Assembly: GCA_030037495.1 (NCBI GenBank)
Contig: JASHRG010000030.1
Span: 1 to 64,000 of the forward strand
DNA length: 64,000 bases
Reading direction: 5' to 3'
DNA from: Microcaldota archaeon
GTDB taxonomy: Archaea > Micrarchaeota > Micrarchaeia > Micrarchaeales > Micrarchaeaceae
The number at the start of each line of letters is the position of its first letter. Position 1 is the stretch's first letter. The notes beneath the pieces are model-generated. The model made no database searches. It was not told the origin of the DNA and saw only the letters and a list, made by a program, of their open reading frames with translations. This document shows, in pieces, positions 26,567-35,731 of this stretch. The position numbers were made by a program, and so were the translations under genes.

Positions 26567-27454
26567 CTAACTCAATTTGCTTAAGCGAGACATTCTCTTT
26601 ACTGTTGCAATCTCTTTTTCTATATCAAGATTAACTCCAAGCTCTTCAAGCCTGTGCAAAGGATAAGCTATTGATATGTCTCTTAGCAAAACAGCCTCTC
26701 TTTCTATGCCAGCTTTCTTCGCATTTTTCATTTCTGCGTCTACAGCTTTTGCTATTCTTGCAAGCACGTTCTCTGTTATATAGATAAGACGCTCGCGGCT
26801 TATCTCATCTTGTTCTATTATCCTGCAGGCCTCTTCCTCGCCAGCCATTTCTTCCGGTTGCTTTGTGTTGAATGCTGTTCCGAATGATCTCATGAATTCT
26901 GGTGAGACTGGATAGAATATCCTGTAAAAGACATAGCCAAATGGCATTGCGAATGAGTTGTATAGCAGTATCTTCTTTGTTATCATTATATCTTCCCAGC
27001 TGTGCAGCCTTTCCACATAGTCAAAAAGCTCAACCAGCTCCCTTGTTGGCGCAACTGGTCTGTTTCCAAGTCCTTGAATTAGGCTCTTTATAGCCCTAGC
27101 CCTCTTCGCCTCTATCGCAGCCATGCTTATAAAATGGGTCTTGTGCCCGCTTGTAAGCCCTGGCACCGCAGACGCCCACATTTTTGACATTTCGCTCATG
27201 CGCTCTTCTCCATAGAAGAATAAGCTTGCAAGGTGCAGAACCTGCTCCCTCTTGAACGTTGTGCCATTTGGCAGCACAACCTCTGTCTTTGTTATTGTAC
27301 CCTTTCTTCTTCCTATGTCTATGAAGCTTGCTGCGTGCTTTATTGCTCCAAGGCTGTTTGCTCCCTTTAGGTAGCTGAGAGCGTATGGCTTTAGCCATAT
27401 TGGCAATCTGTACCTCTCAAGCGCAGCGTCTACAAGCTTCTCCTTTATCACCAT
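26567..27454 (-). CDS. Hypothetical helical protein, ferritin-like pattern possible
   Basis: A 295-residue alpha-helical protein. The central region has Glu/His pairs that could form a di-iron site: SMAAIEAKRARAIKSLIQ, VELFDYVERLHSWEDI (an ExxH) and later EEEACRIIEQDE. That is a pattern, not a homology claim. No signal peptide; a weak hydrophobic stretch (MPFGYVFYRIFYPV). It is followed 22 nt downstream of the COG1361-like gene and may be the last gene of the ABC exporter operon. Confidence 0.55.
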   Translation of the reverse strand: MVIKEKLVDAALERYRLPIWLKPYALSYLKGANSLGAIKHAASFIDIGRRKGTITKTEVVLPNGTTFKREQVLHLASLFFYGEERMSEMSKMWASAVPGLTSGHKTHFISMAAIEAKRARAIKSLIQGLGNRPVAPTRELVELFDYVERLHSWEDIMITKKILLYNSFAMPFGYVFYRIFYPVSPEFMRSFGTAFNTKQPEEMAGEEEACRIIEQDEISRERLIYITENVLARIAKAVDAEMKNAKKAGIEREAVLLRDISIAYPLHRLEELGVNLDIEKEIATVKRMSRLSKLS

Positions 27455-27476
27455 CGCTTACACTTTCTCCTCTTTT

Positions 27477-28724
27477 CTACTTCTTTTCAGTTTTCTTCCT
27501 GGTTTTTGCAGCAAACCTTCTGTATGCAAAAATCCCTATTGCAATTACAACAATTACGACTATCGCATCAGTTGTGAGCGAACCCGTTGTCAAGCCTGCC
27601 TGGCCAACTCCTATATAATAGCTGTCAGACCCGGCAAACTGCTGATTCACAGCTCCGCTTGGTTGTCTCCACTGCTCATACAGCGTAACCGGATAGTTTC
27701 CAGATACGCCGCTGCTATCCACGTTAATGAAGAAGGTAACATTTGTAGAGGTTCCAGGCGGCAAGTCATTTACATATGCTGTGCTAGCAGCCGGGCTTAT
27801 CGGATACGTAGTCTGTAGACTGAGTTGCAGCTGATTCGCTGTGCTGGTTCCTGTGTTTGTTATGCTGAAAGATATCGGCACATCAGATGCTCCAATTGCA
27901 GGGCTTGGCCCTTCTGAATTTATTGTGAACTGTGCTGATGGTGCAACTGAAAGATTTATGCGTTGAGTGCTGCTAAAACGCTGTTGGAACGTTGAGGAGT
28001 AGTATGTAGCATTTACTAGTATGTATGGGTTACTTATGCTATGTGCAGAGACCAAAAGCGGCTCCCTTACAGAAGAACCTCTTGTCAGGTTTGACACAAA
28101 GAAGGTTGTAACAGAGCTCAAAATGTTAAGTCCTGGCCCACCGCTTACTGTTAAGCTAACATTCCTTGCTGTTCCATAGCCTGTGTCGTTTATCACAAGG
28201 TTCAGCGTCTGGTTGTACCCGGTATAGAGCGCAGATGGTGTAGGGCTTGATGCGGAAACAGTTATTGCGGGTTTGTTTTGCACGTAGAAGCTGACAGGCA
28301 TATATGAACTAGCAGTCTCTGTTCCAACTCCAGCATAGAGGAAATAGGTTGACACAAATGTAATGGTGTAAGTGCCTGATGGCGTTGTGCTTGGTATTCT
28401 GAAGCTGAAGTTGTAGTACGTAGGGCTCAATGTAACATTCGAATACCTAGGGTTCTGTCCGCTGTTTATTACACCCAATATGTAGGTATTCAACGGGGAA
28501 ACGTTTAGAAGCGGATAGCTTCCAGTAGGTTGTAAAGTGCCGCCATAAAGCCAGCTGTCATAAGAGTTGTAGAGCTGAAACTTTATCGTAACATTGCCTC
28601 CAGCTATGACTGGATTTGGCGAAACCGATAGATTAACCAGTGACAAAGAATCGCTTTGTGCGCTGATCACACCGCTAACTATTGCCATAATGGCAAGTGC
28701 CAAAAAGACTGTTTTTGTTTTCAT
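27477..28724 (-). CDS. Secreted COG1361-like beta-sandwich protein with C-terminal anchor
   Basis: 415 residues. A signal peptide (VFLALAIMAIVSGVISAQ) leads to several immunoglobulin-like repeats with NLSVSPNPVIAGGNVTIKFQ and FSITNTGTSTANQLQ, then one membrane helix near the C-terminus (IVVIVVIAIGIFAYRRF) and a basic tail. Such architecture is common in archaeal surface proteins grouped as COG1361 (S-layer-like). Many N-x-S/T sites. It lies last in the PadR-ABC operon, so the exporter may serve this protein or a shared envelope task. Confidence 0.75.
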   Translation of the reverse strand: MKTKTVFLALAIMAIVSGVISAQSDSLSLVNLSVSPNPVIAGGNVTIKFQLYNSYDSWLYGGTLQPTGSYPLLNVSPLNTYILGVINSGQNPRYSNVTLSPTYYNFSFRIPSTTPSGTYTITFVSTYFLYAGVGTETASSYMPVSFYVQNKPAITVSASSPTPSALYTGYNQTLNLVINDTGYGTARNVSLTVSGGPGLNILSSVTTFFVSNLTRGSSVREPLLVSAHSISNPYILVNATYYSSTFQQRFSSTQRINLSVAPSAQFTINSEGPSPAIGASDVPISFSITNTGTSTANQLQLSLQTTYPISPAASTAYVNDLPPGTSTNVTFFINVDSSGVSGNYPVTLYEQWRQPSGAVNQQFAGSDSYYIGVGQAGLTTGSLTTDAIVVIVVIAIGIFAYRRFAAKTRKKTEKK

Positions 28725-28755
28725 TTTTACACCATTCAAATACTAACCTAAACTA

Positions 28756-29883
28756 TTAATCTATTGTGCTCTTGAACAGCGCTATTGCTACCGCTGTTGT
28801 AACAGCCGCAAAGATGCACAGGACACCCACGTCCGTTATTATGCTTGCAAGTGGAAATACGCCCTCAAGGACAACAAACCTGAAGCCATTAAGCGCATAT
28901 GTCATCGGGTCAACAACGCTAATCGCTTGAAGGATTGGCGGAAAACTGGTTACTGGGAATATTCCTCCAGAGATGAACCACAAAGGCAAGCCAATAGTTT
29001 GCCCGAATATCTGGAATGCTTGCATGTTCTTCATTCTCGATGCCACGATTATTGATATTCCTGTCATGCACACTGCTAGCAGCATGCCAAGGAACAGTAT
29101 CCAAACTATTCCAAGAACTCCCATTTCAATAGAGTTCCCAAGAAGTATGCCTATTATTATCACAATGAACACTGAGAAGATAGATTGCACGGCGCTGAAA
29201 AGCGTCTTGCCAAGAATTATTGCTGATTTGTTTATAGGTGTTATAAGAAATGCTTTTATGTTCCCGCCCTGCCTGTCTGTTAGGGTTCCTATTCCTGCTC
29301 CAAACAAAGAGCTGAACACTATTATCATGCCTATAACTCCAGAGAAAAGAAAGTCGTCGTAGCCCCCACTCGCACTTGTAATAGGCGTAGACACAGAGGG
29401 ATCAGATACAGGTGCACTTGGAAGGTATTCTTCGCTCTGGAAGTTGCTTTTTGGTCCAAACAATGCAACATCGCCTTGTATTGCTGGCAGAACCTCAGCA
29501 GTTGTGCTGTATTCGATGTTATTATAATACACCTGCACAGAGGGGCTCCCATTGTTAGATGGGAAAGTTGGCAATATCACTATTACAAAGTTTACCTGCC
29601 CTGCGGAGAGCATGCTTAGCGCCTGGTTCTGGTTTGTTACAGCCTTCACCTGCATGAGGTTTTGGGCGCTCAGCGTACTTATAAGCTGCGTTGACTGCTG
29701 GTTGTTCGCGTAGTTAACTACGGCTACTGGCACGTTTGAGATCGCCGCCCCAAGGAAACTGAAGAAAATCAGGATGACAAGCGGGAACATCGCAGTCCTG
29801 ATAACGTTTGTCCTAAGGTTGGCCATGAATATTGCCATTTCCCTCTTGTATATTGATATGGAATCCTCGAGAAGGCTCATCAT
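28756..29883 (-). CDS. ABC-2 type transporter permease
   Basis: A 375-residue ABC-2 permease. One N-terminal helix is followed by a large external loop (about 150 residues, NYANNQQSTQLISTLSAQ...), then five helices, including GVIGMIIVFSSLFGAGIGTL and VIIIGILLGNSIEMG. The same layout occurs in DrrB/YhhJ-type exporters. ATG 29883 follows AGGTGG. It pairs with the ATPase upstream. Confidence 0.88.
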   Translation of the reverse strand: MMSLLEDSISIYKREMAIFMANLRTNVIRTAMFPLVILIFFSFLGAAISNVPVAVVNYANNQQSTQLISTLSAQNLMQVKAVTNQNQALSMLSAGQVNFVIVILPTFPSNNGSPSVQVYYNNIEYSTTAEVLPAIQGDVALFGPKSNFQSEEYLPSAPVSDPSVSTPITSASGGYDDFLFSGVIGMIIVFSSLFGAGIGTLTDRQGGNIKAFLITPINKSAIILGKTLFSAVQSIFSVFIVIIIGILLGNSIEMGVLGIVWILFLGMLLAVCMTGISIIVASRMKNMQAFQIFGQTIGLPLWFISGGIFPVTSFPPILQAISVVDPMTYALNGFRFVVLEGVFPLASIITDVGVLCIFAAVTTAVAIALFKSTID

Positions 29884-30866
29884 CTCCACCTTATGTTTGT
29901 CCTGCCCCCCTGCATCTCTCCAGATGCATCCCTCATCCCTGCGCCCGTGAGCTTTATGAAAACATCATCAAGCGTCGGCAGGTGCAGCCCTATGGAAAGC
30001 ACAGGTATTTTCTGCCTTTCCAGCATCGCAGAAATGCTTGCGAATTCATCCTCTTTATCTTTTTCCAACACTGCGGTTATCTTTTCTGTCCTTGCTGTTG
30101 CATTAAGCCCGAATTTGGTTTTTAATAGCGACACTACCTTTTGCACATCCTGCAAATTCACAGTAATCTCGAGCACCTTGCCGCTCCCGGCTATCCTCTT
30201 TACTTCAGAGGGCGTGCCGAGCGCAATCAATTTACCGTGGTCTATTATGCCAAGCCTGTCACAAAGCTCATCCGCCTCTTCAAGGTACTGTGTTGTAAGC
30301 AGTATTGTTGTCCCCTTCTTGTTAAGTTCTCTTATTCTTGTCCACATCGTGCTCCTGTTCTGCACATCAAGGCCTGTGGTCGGCTCGTCAAGCAGCAAGA
30401 TCTTCGGTTCCTGAAGCATGGCCCTTACAAGGCCCAGCCTTCTTTGCATACCGCCAGAAAATGTGCCGGCCTTCTTGTCTCTGAAATTCGTGAGATCCGC
30501 CTCTTGCAAGGCTTCATATATCCTTTTTGCCTGTTCTTTTTCCGGTATGTGGTAAAGGTGGGCAAAAAGGTCGAGGTTCTGCCAGGCCGTGAGGTCAGCT
30601 TCAACAACTGTTTCTTGGGTCATAAGACCCATAAGCTGCTTCGCCCTTTCATGGTTTTCCGCCAGCTCAAATCCATCTATGTATATTTTGCCTGATGTCG
30701 GGATCAGCAGCGTCAGCAGCATGTTTATCGTGGTCGTCTTTCCGGCGCCGTTGGGCCCCAGAAGCCCAAATATCTCCCCCTCCTTTATCGAGAGTGAAAT
30801 GTTGTTCACCGCTGTGAAGTCCCCGAACTTCCTTGTCAGGTTTTCAATCTTTATTATGTCAGCCAA
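29880..30866 (-). CDS. ABC transporter ATPase, drug-exporter (DrrA-like) class
   Basis: 328 residues. Walker A LGPNGAGKTTT near residue 37, signature FSGGMQRRLGL, Walker B LLLDEPTTGLD, and a C-terminal extension with YLEEADELCDRLGIIDHG. The start is TTG 30866, with GGTGAT three bases upstream, and this site overlaps the stop of the PadR gene; GGTGAT-NNN-TTG is the same arrangement as at 11633. It forms an exporter with the following permease. Confidence 0.93.
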   Translation of the reverse strand: MADIIKIENLTRKFGDFTAVNNISLSIKEGEIFGLLGPNGAGKTTTINMLLTLLIPTSGKIYIDGFELAENHERAKQLMGLMTQETVVEADLTAWQNLDLFAHLYHIPEKEQAKRIYEALQEADLTNFRDKKAGTFSGGMQRRLGLVRAMLQEPKILLLDEPTTGLDVQNRSTMWTRIRELNKKGTTILLTTQYLEEADELCDRLGIIDHGKLIALGTPSEVKRIAGSGKVLEITVNLQDVQKVVSLLKTKFGLNATARTEKITAVLEKDKEDEFASISAMLERQKIPVLSIGLHLPTLDDVFIKLTGAGMRDASGEMQGGRTNIRWR

Positions 30867-30870
30867 AGTA

Positions 30871-31212
30871 TCACCCAAACTGCTTGTTTGCCTCTTTCGC
30901 CGAGCTTATCATTATCCTTATCACCTGCTTGAAGGTCTTCTCGCCCTTCTTCGTTACCGTGTAATAGTCTTTCGCCTTTCCGCTCTCGAGCCTTGTCTCG
31001 ACCTTTATGTATCCGCCTCTCTCAAGCGATTTCAGAGTATTGTAAACGTCGTTCTTGAGAGTAGATCCCATCACTGCTGCAAATCCTGTTTTCTCAAGCT
31101 GCTTTAGCAGTGCATACGGGTAAGTTTTCCCATGCTTGATCATGACAAGAAGGCGCAGCCTAAGCACCATGCGCTTTATCCCAAGCGGCATCTCCTCAAA
31201 CTGCCTCTCCAT
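30871..31212 (-). CDS. PadR-family transcription regulator
   Basis: A 113-residue winged-helix protein: MIKHGKTYPYALLKQLEKTG, NDVYNTLKSLERGGYIKVETR, and GKAKDYYTVTKKGEKTFK with a C-terminal dimer helix. The pattern is PadR class (YPYALLKQLEK, then the wing and the YYTVT element). First gene of a PadR-ATPase-permease-surface protein operon. A 26-bp palindrome directly upstream is its probable operator, so autoregulation is likely. Confidence 0.85.
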   Translation of the reverse strand: MERQFEEMPLGIKRMVLRLRLLVMIKHGKTYPYALLKQLEKTGFAAVMGSTLKNDVYNTLKSLERGGYIKVETRLESGKAKDYYTVTKKGEKTFKQVIRIMISSAKEANKQFG

Positions 31213-31226
31213 ATCCGTCCCAATTG

Positions 31227-31262
31227 GTTTAAACTCAATATAGTTTAAATTTAAACTATATT
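31227..31262. promoter_or_regulatory. Palindromic operator for PadR, overlapping the promoter
   Basis: Positions 31237-31262 form a perfect 26-bp palindrome with half AATATAGTTTAAA. A second short palindrome, GTTTAAAC, sits at 31227-31234. GTTTAAA occurs in each arm. The site starts 15 nt upstream of the PadR ATG and is AT-rich like a TATA region, so repressor binding would block TBP. Confidence 0.75.
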
Positions 31263-31324
31263 ATAAGACAGGATCAGATATTTAAACCTTGCTGGGTTTT
31301 TGAAGAAGGGAAGCGCAAGAATAA

Positions 31325-32794
31325 TCAGACCTTTCCGTGCTCCTTGGTGTAGAGCAGCATGCCCTCATAAGTCCTAGTGACCTGGCTTGCCCTTATCCCA
31401 TAGACCTCTTTGACTCCGAGCTTGTAGGCGAGCTCTATCAGTCTCTGGGTTATTATCCCATCAAATACCACTGCTCTGACGTTCTTCGTGTCCTGTATTG
31501 CCTGTATGAGCTCCCTTATCGGCACTTCTGAGATTACCTCGCCATTCTCGTTGTAGAGCCTGCCTCTGAGTGTGTTGTGCAGCTCATCTAGTGCAGCCAC
31601 GTATTGCTGCCCCCCTGCGCCAGCCGCTGCCTGTGCAGTCTGCCTCTGCGGCATCATGCTAGGTATTCCCCTAATTGGATTTGATGTCGCGGCCTCCTCT
31701 TCAATTATGCTCTTTATGCCTAGCCCCTCATCAGGTTCAGCCTCTCGCTCCGCCGGTTGCGCGGCCATGGGTCTGGGCCTCCTGTTAAGCAGATTGTTTG
31801 ATATCTCTGTGGGGCTGAGTGCTGCGCTCTGGGTCTGGGCCTGCGCCGGGGCTGGTCTGCCGTACCCCTGGCTTCTCTGCTGTGGCCTTGAGTCCCTTAT
31901 AGGAGAACCCCTTTGCTGATAGCCCACGTTACCTCCGTCCCTTTCCCTTTCACGTCCCTTCATGTTCGGGAAAAGCTGCTCCATCGGCACCCTTGACCTC
32001 AGTGACTTGATTATCTCCTTCCTTGTGAGCTCCTCCACCTCCTTTCCGTCGGGAGCCCTTGCAACAAAGTCTATTTCACCCGCATTCATTATGCCCTTTA
32101 GTATTATGTCCCCGCCGCGGTCGCCGTCAAGGAACAGCGTGGTCTCCTTTGTGTTGATCAGGGTGACTATCGTCTTTGGTATGGTGCCTGTTGCTCCGCC
32201 TATCGCAACGCAGTTGGTTATGTCGCTCTTGAGCAGCGCTATCACATCAGCCCTGCCCTCTACAAGGATCACGTCTTCGCTGCTGTCGACATCAGGCCCA
32301 GCCGCGAGTTTCTCAGGTCCGTACTCTGTGACAACGCTGGATTTGATGTCCACTTCTACCATTTCGCTGATTTCCCTGCTGTCAGGTATCTCTGTGCTGA
32401 GCATTATCTTCATGAGCTCCTTTGCCCTGTCCACTATCTTCTTGCGCTTCTCGCTTCTTGTATCCTCTATCTTGTCTATCTTGAAATGGGTTTCAAAAGG
32501 GCCGACCCTGTCAACGGACTCTATTGCAGCTGCGAGAATGCAGGTCTCGACCCTTCCAAGCGAGCTTGGGAGGTGCAGCCTTCCCAGTGTCCTGCTCCCT
32601 TGCGGTTGTGTGTCTATCTCTATCCTTCCTATCTTCCCATTCTTCTGCAGCTCCCTGAGGTCAAGGTCGCTTCCAAGAAGGCCCTCTGTCTGGCCGAATA
32701 CTGCTCCTATTATGTCCGGCTTCTCAACGCTTCCAGATATCTCGAACCTTGCCTCTACCATGTACTTTACTATGTCAATGTAAGTCTTTGCCAT
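31325..32794 (-). CDS. dnaG: DnaG-like primase, archaeal form
   Basis: A 489-residue Toprim protein. It begins TYIDIVKYMVEARFEISGSV, typical of archaeal DnaG. The Toprim parts VILVEGRADV, GGATGTIPKTI and LFLDGDRGGD carry the acidic residues. A long low-complexity Pro/Gln/Arg linker (about residues 285-400) precedes a C-terminal domain (ELIQAIQDTKNVRAVVFDGI). In archaea the protein also joins the exosome. GTGATAAC stands directly upstream of ATG 32794. Confidence 0.94.
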   Translation of the reverse strand: MAKTYIDIVKYMVEARFEISGSVEKPDIIGAVFGQTEGLLGSDLDLRELQKNGKIGRIEIDTQPQGSRTLGRLHLPSSLGRVETCILAAAIESVDRVGPFETHFKIDKIEDTRSEKRKKIVDRAKELMKIMLSTEIPDSREISEMVEVDIKSSVVTEYGPEKLAAGPDVDSSEDVILVEGRADVIALLKSDITNCVAIGGATGTIPKTIVTLINTKETTLFLDGDRGGDIILKGIMNAGEIDFVARAPDGKEVEELTRKEIIKSLRSRVPMEQLFPNMKGRERERDGGNVGYQQRGSPIRDSRPQQRSQGYGRPAPAQAQTQSAALSPTEISNNLLNRRPRPMAAQPAEREAEPDEGLGIKSIIEEEAATSNPIRGIPSMMPQRQTAQAAAGAGGQQYVAALDELHNTLRGRLYNENGEVISEVPIRELIQAIQDTKNVRAVVFDGIITQRLIELAYKLGVKEVYGIRASQVTRTYEGMLLYTKEHGKV

Positions 32795-33069
32795 GTTATC
32801 ACGTGTGCCGAGAATTAGCCAGGGTTTGCACACTTGGTGTTGTACTTATTCCTTCCTCGCGGTAGGTGCCTTATCTGTTCTTTTTGCACTTGCAACAAGA
32901 ATAGCATCATTTGCTTCGTAGCGTGAGAAGTTCATTTATAACACTCAGTATGTACTCGGACTTTTTCTCTATGTATAGACTATGCTAAACAGATATATAA
33001 AGATATTGTGCCAGCTTGGCATGTGGCGTTAAAGCAAGCTATTTAAGAGTTAATGCCAAATCACTAAAC

Positions 33070-33606
33070 ATGGCCGAGAAGATAATAGGCACAATACTGC
33101 TGGCTGCAAGGCACAGGAACTATTATTCCGTGTACCATCTTATTTTCACAGACACAAGGGTCTTGGCCATAGATGCTAATACTGGGCAGCAGCAGGGCAA
33201 CAAATCCCCATTTATGGGAGGTGCAGGGGGCTGGCTGGGCCAGGCTGTGATGATGGGGGCCATGGGCGGCGGCATGTCCGGCATGGCCATGATGAACCAG
33301 GGCATTAAGACGCAGCAGGCCATGTCGCGATGGAACCAGGTGAAGTCGGGTGCCCAGGGAAAGCCTGTAGTCGACTACAAGCAGACCGAGGTTACCGATG
33401 CGATGCTGCAGCTTGGCAATGTGAGTTTTCCATACGATAAAATAAGAAGTGTCCAGGTGAAGAAGGACATCCTCTCACAGAGCTATACGCTGACACTAGA
33501 CATGGGTGCGCTCAACAAGGAGGGCTTCTCGCTTGTAGATGATGCGCAATCGCAGGTGCTAGATCTGTTACAGAAGACGTCCCTCGCGCAGAAGCTGAAG
33601 CAGTAA
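33070..33606 (+). CDS. Hypothetical PH-like protein with Gly/Met-rich loop
   Basis: 178 residues, not recognised for certain. An N-terminal strand pair (IGTILLAARHRNYYSVYHLI, FTDTRVLAID) and a C-terminal set (VSFPYDKIRSVQVKKD, SYTLTLDMG) resemble small PH-like folds. Between them lies a Gly/Met-rich loop around 50-80 (WLGQAVMMGAMGGGMSGMAM) that could be flexible or membrane-touching. A TATA box at 33040-33047 indicates a leaderless start at 33070. The next gene, a membrane protein, starts 12 nt later. Confidence 0.6.
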   Translation: MAEKIIGTILLAARHRNYYSVYHLIFTDTRVLAIDANTGQQQGNKSPFMGGAGGWLGQAVMMGAMGGGMSGMAMMNQGIKTQQAMSRWNQVKSGAQGKPVVDYKQTEVTDAMLQLGNVSFPYDKIRSVQVKKDILSQSYTLTLDMGALNKEGFSLVDDAQSQVLDLLQKTSLAQKLKQ

Positions 33607-33618
33607 CGGTATGATACA

Positions 33619-34758
33619 ATGGGCATATTTGACTCTATAGGCAACTTCTTTGGCAACATACAGCAGGGCTTCCTCGCAGCCAACGAAGTAAGGAAGATAG
33701 TCTTCAGCGACCCGCAGCTGTTCGTTTACCCAGTGCTCGCGCTTGTCATTGCGGCGATAGCCTTTGCAGTGATAGCGACTATCATAATAATCGCCAGCGT
33801 AGGCGTGGGCGCAGCATCCGCATCTGTGCATGTGGGCTTCGTTACGCTTGTTGTGGGCCTGTTTATAGCCTATGTGGTCGCCTTCTATATTGTAGTATAC
33901 TTCACTACCGCTATGCTAATAGCGTTCAAGTCATATGTCAAGGGCAAGAAGCTCAGCGTCGGACAGGCGCTTGCCGCAACGAATCCATACACGACGCTGC
34001 TCCTTGAATGGTCCATCTTCTATTCAGTGATATCGGTGCTTCTGCAGATAGTTGAGATACTGATAGAAATGGCGCTGAGAAGGTTCGGCATAATCGGCAA
34101 CATAATATCCAGCATAATAGTCAGCGTGGCGAATATATCCCTCTGGCTTGCAGTCCTTTTTGCGCTCCCTGTGATTATAGAAGAGAAAACTGGGCCCATA
34201 CAGACAATAAAGAAGAGCGCAACGTTCATATTCCACAATTTTGGGAACACTTTCGGTGGGCTTATCTACGCAGACATTCTGCAGTATGTGGTAGCCGCTG
34301 TTGGCGTAATTCTGATGTTCCTCGGAGGGCTTGCCGTGCTCTCAACAATTCCATTGGCATTGAGCAGCATAACCCTTGTAGAGGTTGTGATGTTCATAAT
34401 ACTTCTTGTGCTCATGTTCTTCCTGGCTCTCAATCCTGTAGGATCCGTAATACTGCTGATATTATTCCTGATAGCTTACGCCGTGGCGCCTACCCACATG
34501 ACGCTGCTAGCGCTGTCCCTTCTTTCTATCGGCATAGTTGTAATATGGCTTGGACACCTTCTCCAGTACGTGCTCTTCAATGTGTATAGACTGGTGATCT
34601 ACCAGTACAAGACGGAGGGCTTCCTTCCAAAGGGTTTTGACAAGAGCGTTATAAGCAAAAACATAAAGTACAAGTCAGGACAGCAGTCGCAGCCCTCTTC
34701 AGGAGGCGGCGGATCAGGCTCTGGCAAAAGCAGCGACCCATTCGCTAATGACAATTAA
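33619..34758 (+). CDS. Multi-spanning membrane protein, DUF6159-like
   Basis: 379 residues with about six hydrophobic helices (YPVLALVIAAIAFAVIATII; VTLVVGLFIAYVVAFYIVVY; and others). The N-terminus before the first helix, FLAANEVRKIVFSDPQLFVYP, resembles the DUF6159 membrane family. A Ser/Gly-rich tail ends it (SSGGGGSGSGKSS). Function is unknown. It follows the PH-like gene by 12 nt, so the two may form a membrane-associated pair. Confidence 0.7.
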   Translation: MGIFDSIGNFFGNIQQGFLAANEVRKIVFSDPQLFVYPVLALVIAAIAFAVIATIIIIASVGVGAASASVHVGFVTLVVGLFIAYVVAFYIVVYFTTAMLIAFKSYVKGKKLSVGQALAATNPYTTLLLEWSIFYSVISVLLQIVEILIEMALRRFGIIGNIISSIIVSVANISLWLAVLFALPVIIEEKTGPIQTIKKSATFIFHNFGNTFGGLIYADILQYVVAAVGVILMFLGGLAVLSTIPLALSSITLVEVVMFIILLVLMFFLALNPVGSVILLILFLIAYAVAPTHMTLLALSLLSIGIVVIWLGHLLQYVLFNVYRLVIYQYKTEGFLPKGFDKSVISKNIKYKSGQQSQPSSGGGGSGSGKSSDPFANDN

Positions 34759-35144
34759 CCTACTATGTGCTCGAGTCTTCTCCCAATCTTTATCGCAGTT
34801 TTCCTTGTTACCGTGTAGTTCTTCTCAGTCCTTGTCATCTCATCTAATTTTATGAAGTACCAGCCCTGCCCGTTCATTCTCCAGGCCATGTATGTTTCCA
34901 TGAGTGCATTGTCCCTCCACAACCTTAGCGACTCAAATTTCTCATGGTCTATGGAAAGGCTTCCGCGATCCCAGGCCTTGCACTCAAAGACGAGCCCTTT
35001 TCCAGCCCTGACGGCCAAAATGTCAGGCGCAATCCCATTCACTCCGCTTCCGGCCGCCCTTACGACAGAGAACCCCTTCTCAAAAAGGGTGTTCAGGAGC
35101 TCCCTCTCGCCTCGCGCTCCCTTGGAGTATCTCTGAATCGCCAT
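34755..35144 (-). CDS. hjc: Holliday junction resolvase Hjc
   Basis: A 129-residue PD-(D/E)XK nuclease that cuts four-way DNA junctions. It has YSKGARGERELL with the first catalytic Glu, then RAAGSGVNGIAPDILAV with the Asp, and LVFECKAW with the Glu-x-Lys. All expected residues are seen. The stop overlaps the convergent membrane-protein gene by 4 nt. Confidence 0.93.
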   Translation of the reverse strand: MAIQRYSKGARGERELLNTLFEKGFSVVRAAGSGVNGIAPDILAVRAGKGLVFECKAWDRGSLSIDHEKFESLRLWRDNALMETYMAWRMNGQGWYFIKLDEMTRTEKNYTVTRKTAIKIGRRLEHIVG

Positions 35145-35194
35145 GCATCCTTATCTCTGCAAAGAAATAAAACACTTGTTTGCTATGTAGACTT

Positions 35195-35731
35195 ATGCAG
35201 TCCCCTGATTATGCTCCCGTGGAACAAAAGCTTTTTGAAAATATGAGAAGGCTCGCCAAAAAGCTGCCGCGATTCAAAGACGGAAGGATTAACTACAGAA
35301 GCTCAAAGATCGCGCCTGTGGTAACCGTGTTTGTTTCGTACAGAGGGAAAATCCTACTGCTGAAAAGGAGCAGTAAGGTGCTAAACTACAAAGGAAAATG
35401 GAACACGGTTGCGGGTTACATAGACGAGTACGTCCATGTAAGGGACAAGATGCTTGCAGAACTGGGCGAGGAACTAGGTTTGAGCCTAAATAACATAACG
35501 CTGCTAAAGATAGGCAATACATTTGTACTTGATGACAGGAAAATAGGTAAGAAATTTGTCACCCACCCCGGGATGGCATTCGTGAGGAAAAAACCAAAGG
35601 TAAAGCTGGACGTGGAGCACACGGAATACAGATGGATATATCCCCAGGCGCTGAAGAATTTTGATACAGTGCCAAAGCTGTCGGTCAGCCTTAGAAATGC
35701 TAAAAATGGAAAATACCTGTTTAGGTACTAG
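35195..35731 (+). CDS. Nudix-like hydrolase with degenerate box
   Basis: 178 residues. The Nudix box lies in GYIDEYVHVRDKMLAELGEE followed by LGL. Compared with GX5EX7REUXEEXGU, Glu7 is Val and Arg15 is Ala; Glu16, Glu19 and Glu20 remain. The domain is complete otherwise (TVFVSYRGKILLLKRSSK). Activity and substrate are uncertain. ATG 35195 is preferred to TTG 35180. It overlaps AspRS by 4 nt at its 3' end. Confidence 0.75.
   Translation: MQSPDYAPVEQKLFENMRRLAKKLPRFKDGRINYRSSKIAPVVTVFVSYRGKILLLKRSSKVLNYKGKWNTVAGYIDEYVHVRDKMLAELGEELGLSLNNITLLKIGNTFVLDDRKIGKKFVTHPGMAFVRKKPKVKLDVEHTEYRWIYPQALKNFDTVPKLSVSLRNAKNGKYLFRY

Noticed and set aside
31962-32783. 273-codon frame on the plus strand over dnaG
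   Set aside because: Antisense shadow of the Toprim gene; Ser/Leu/Pro-rich with no domain.
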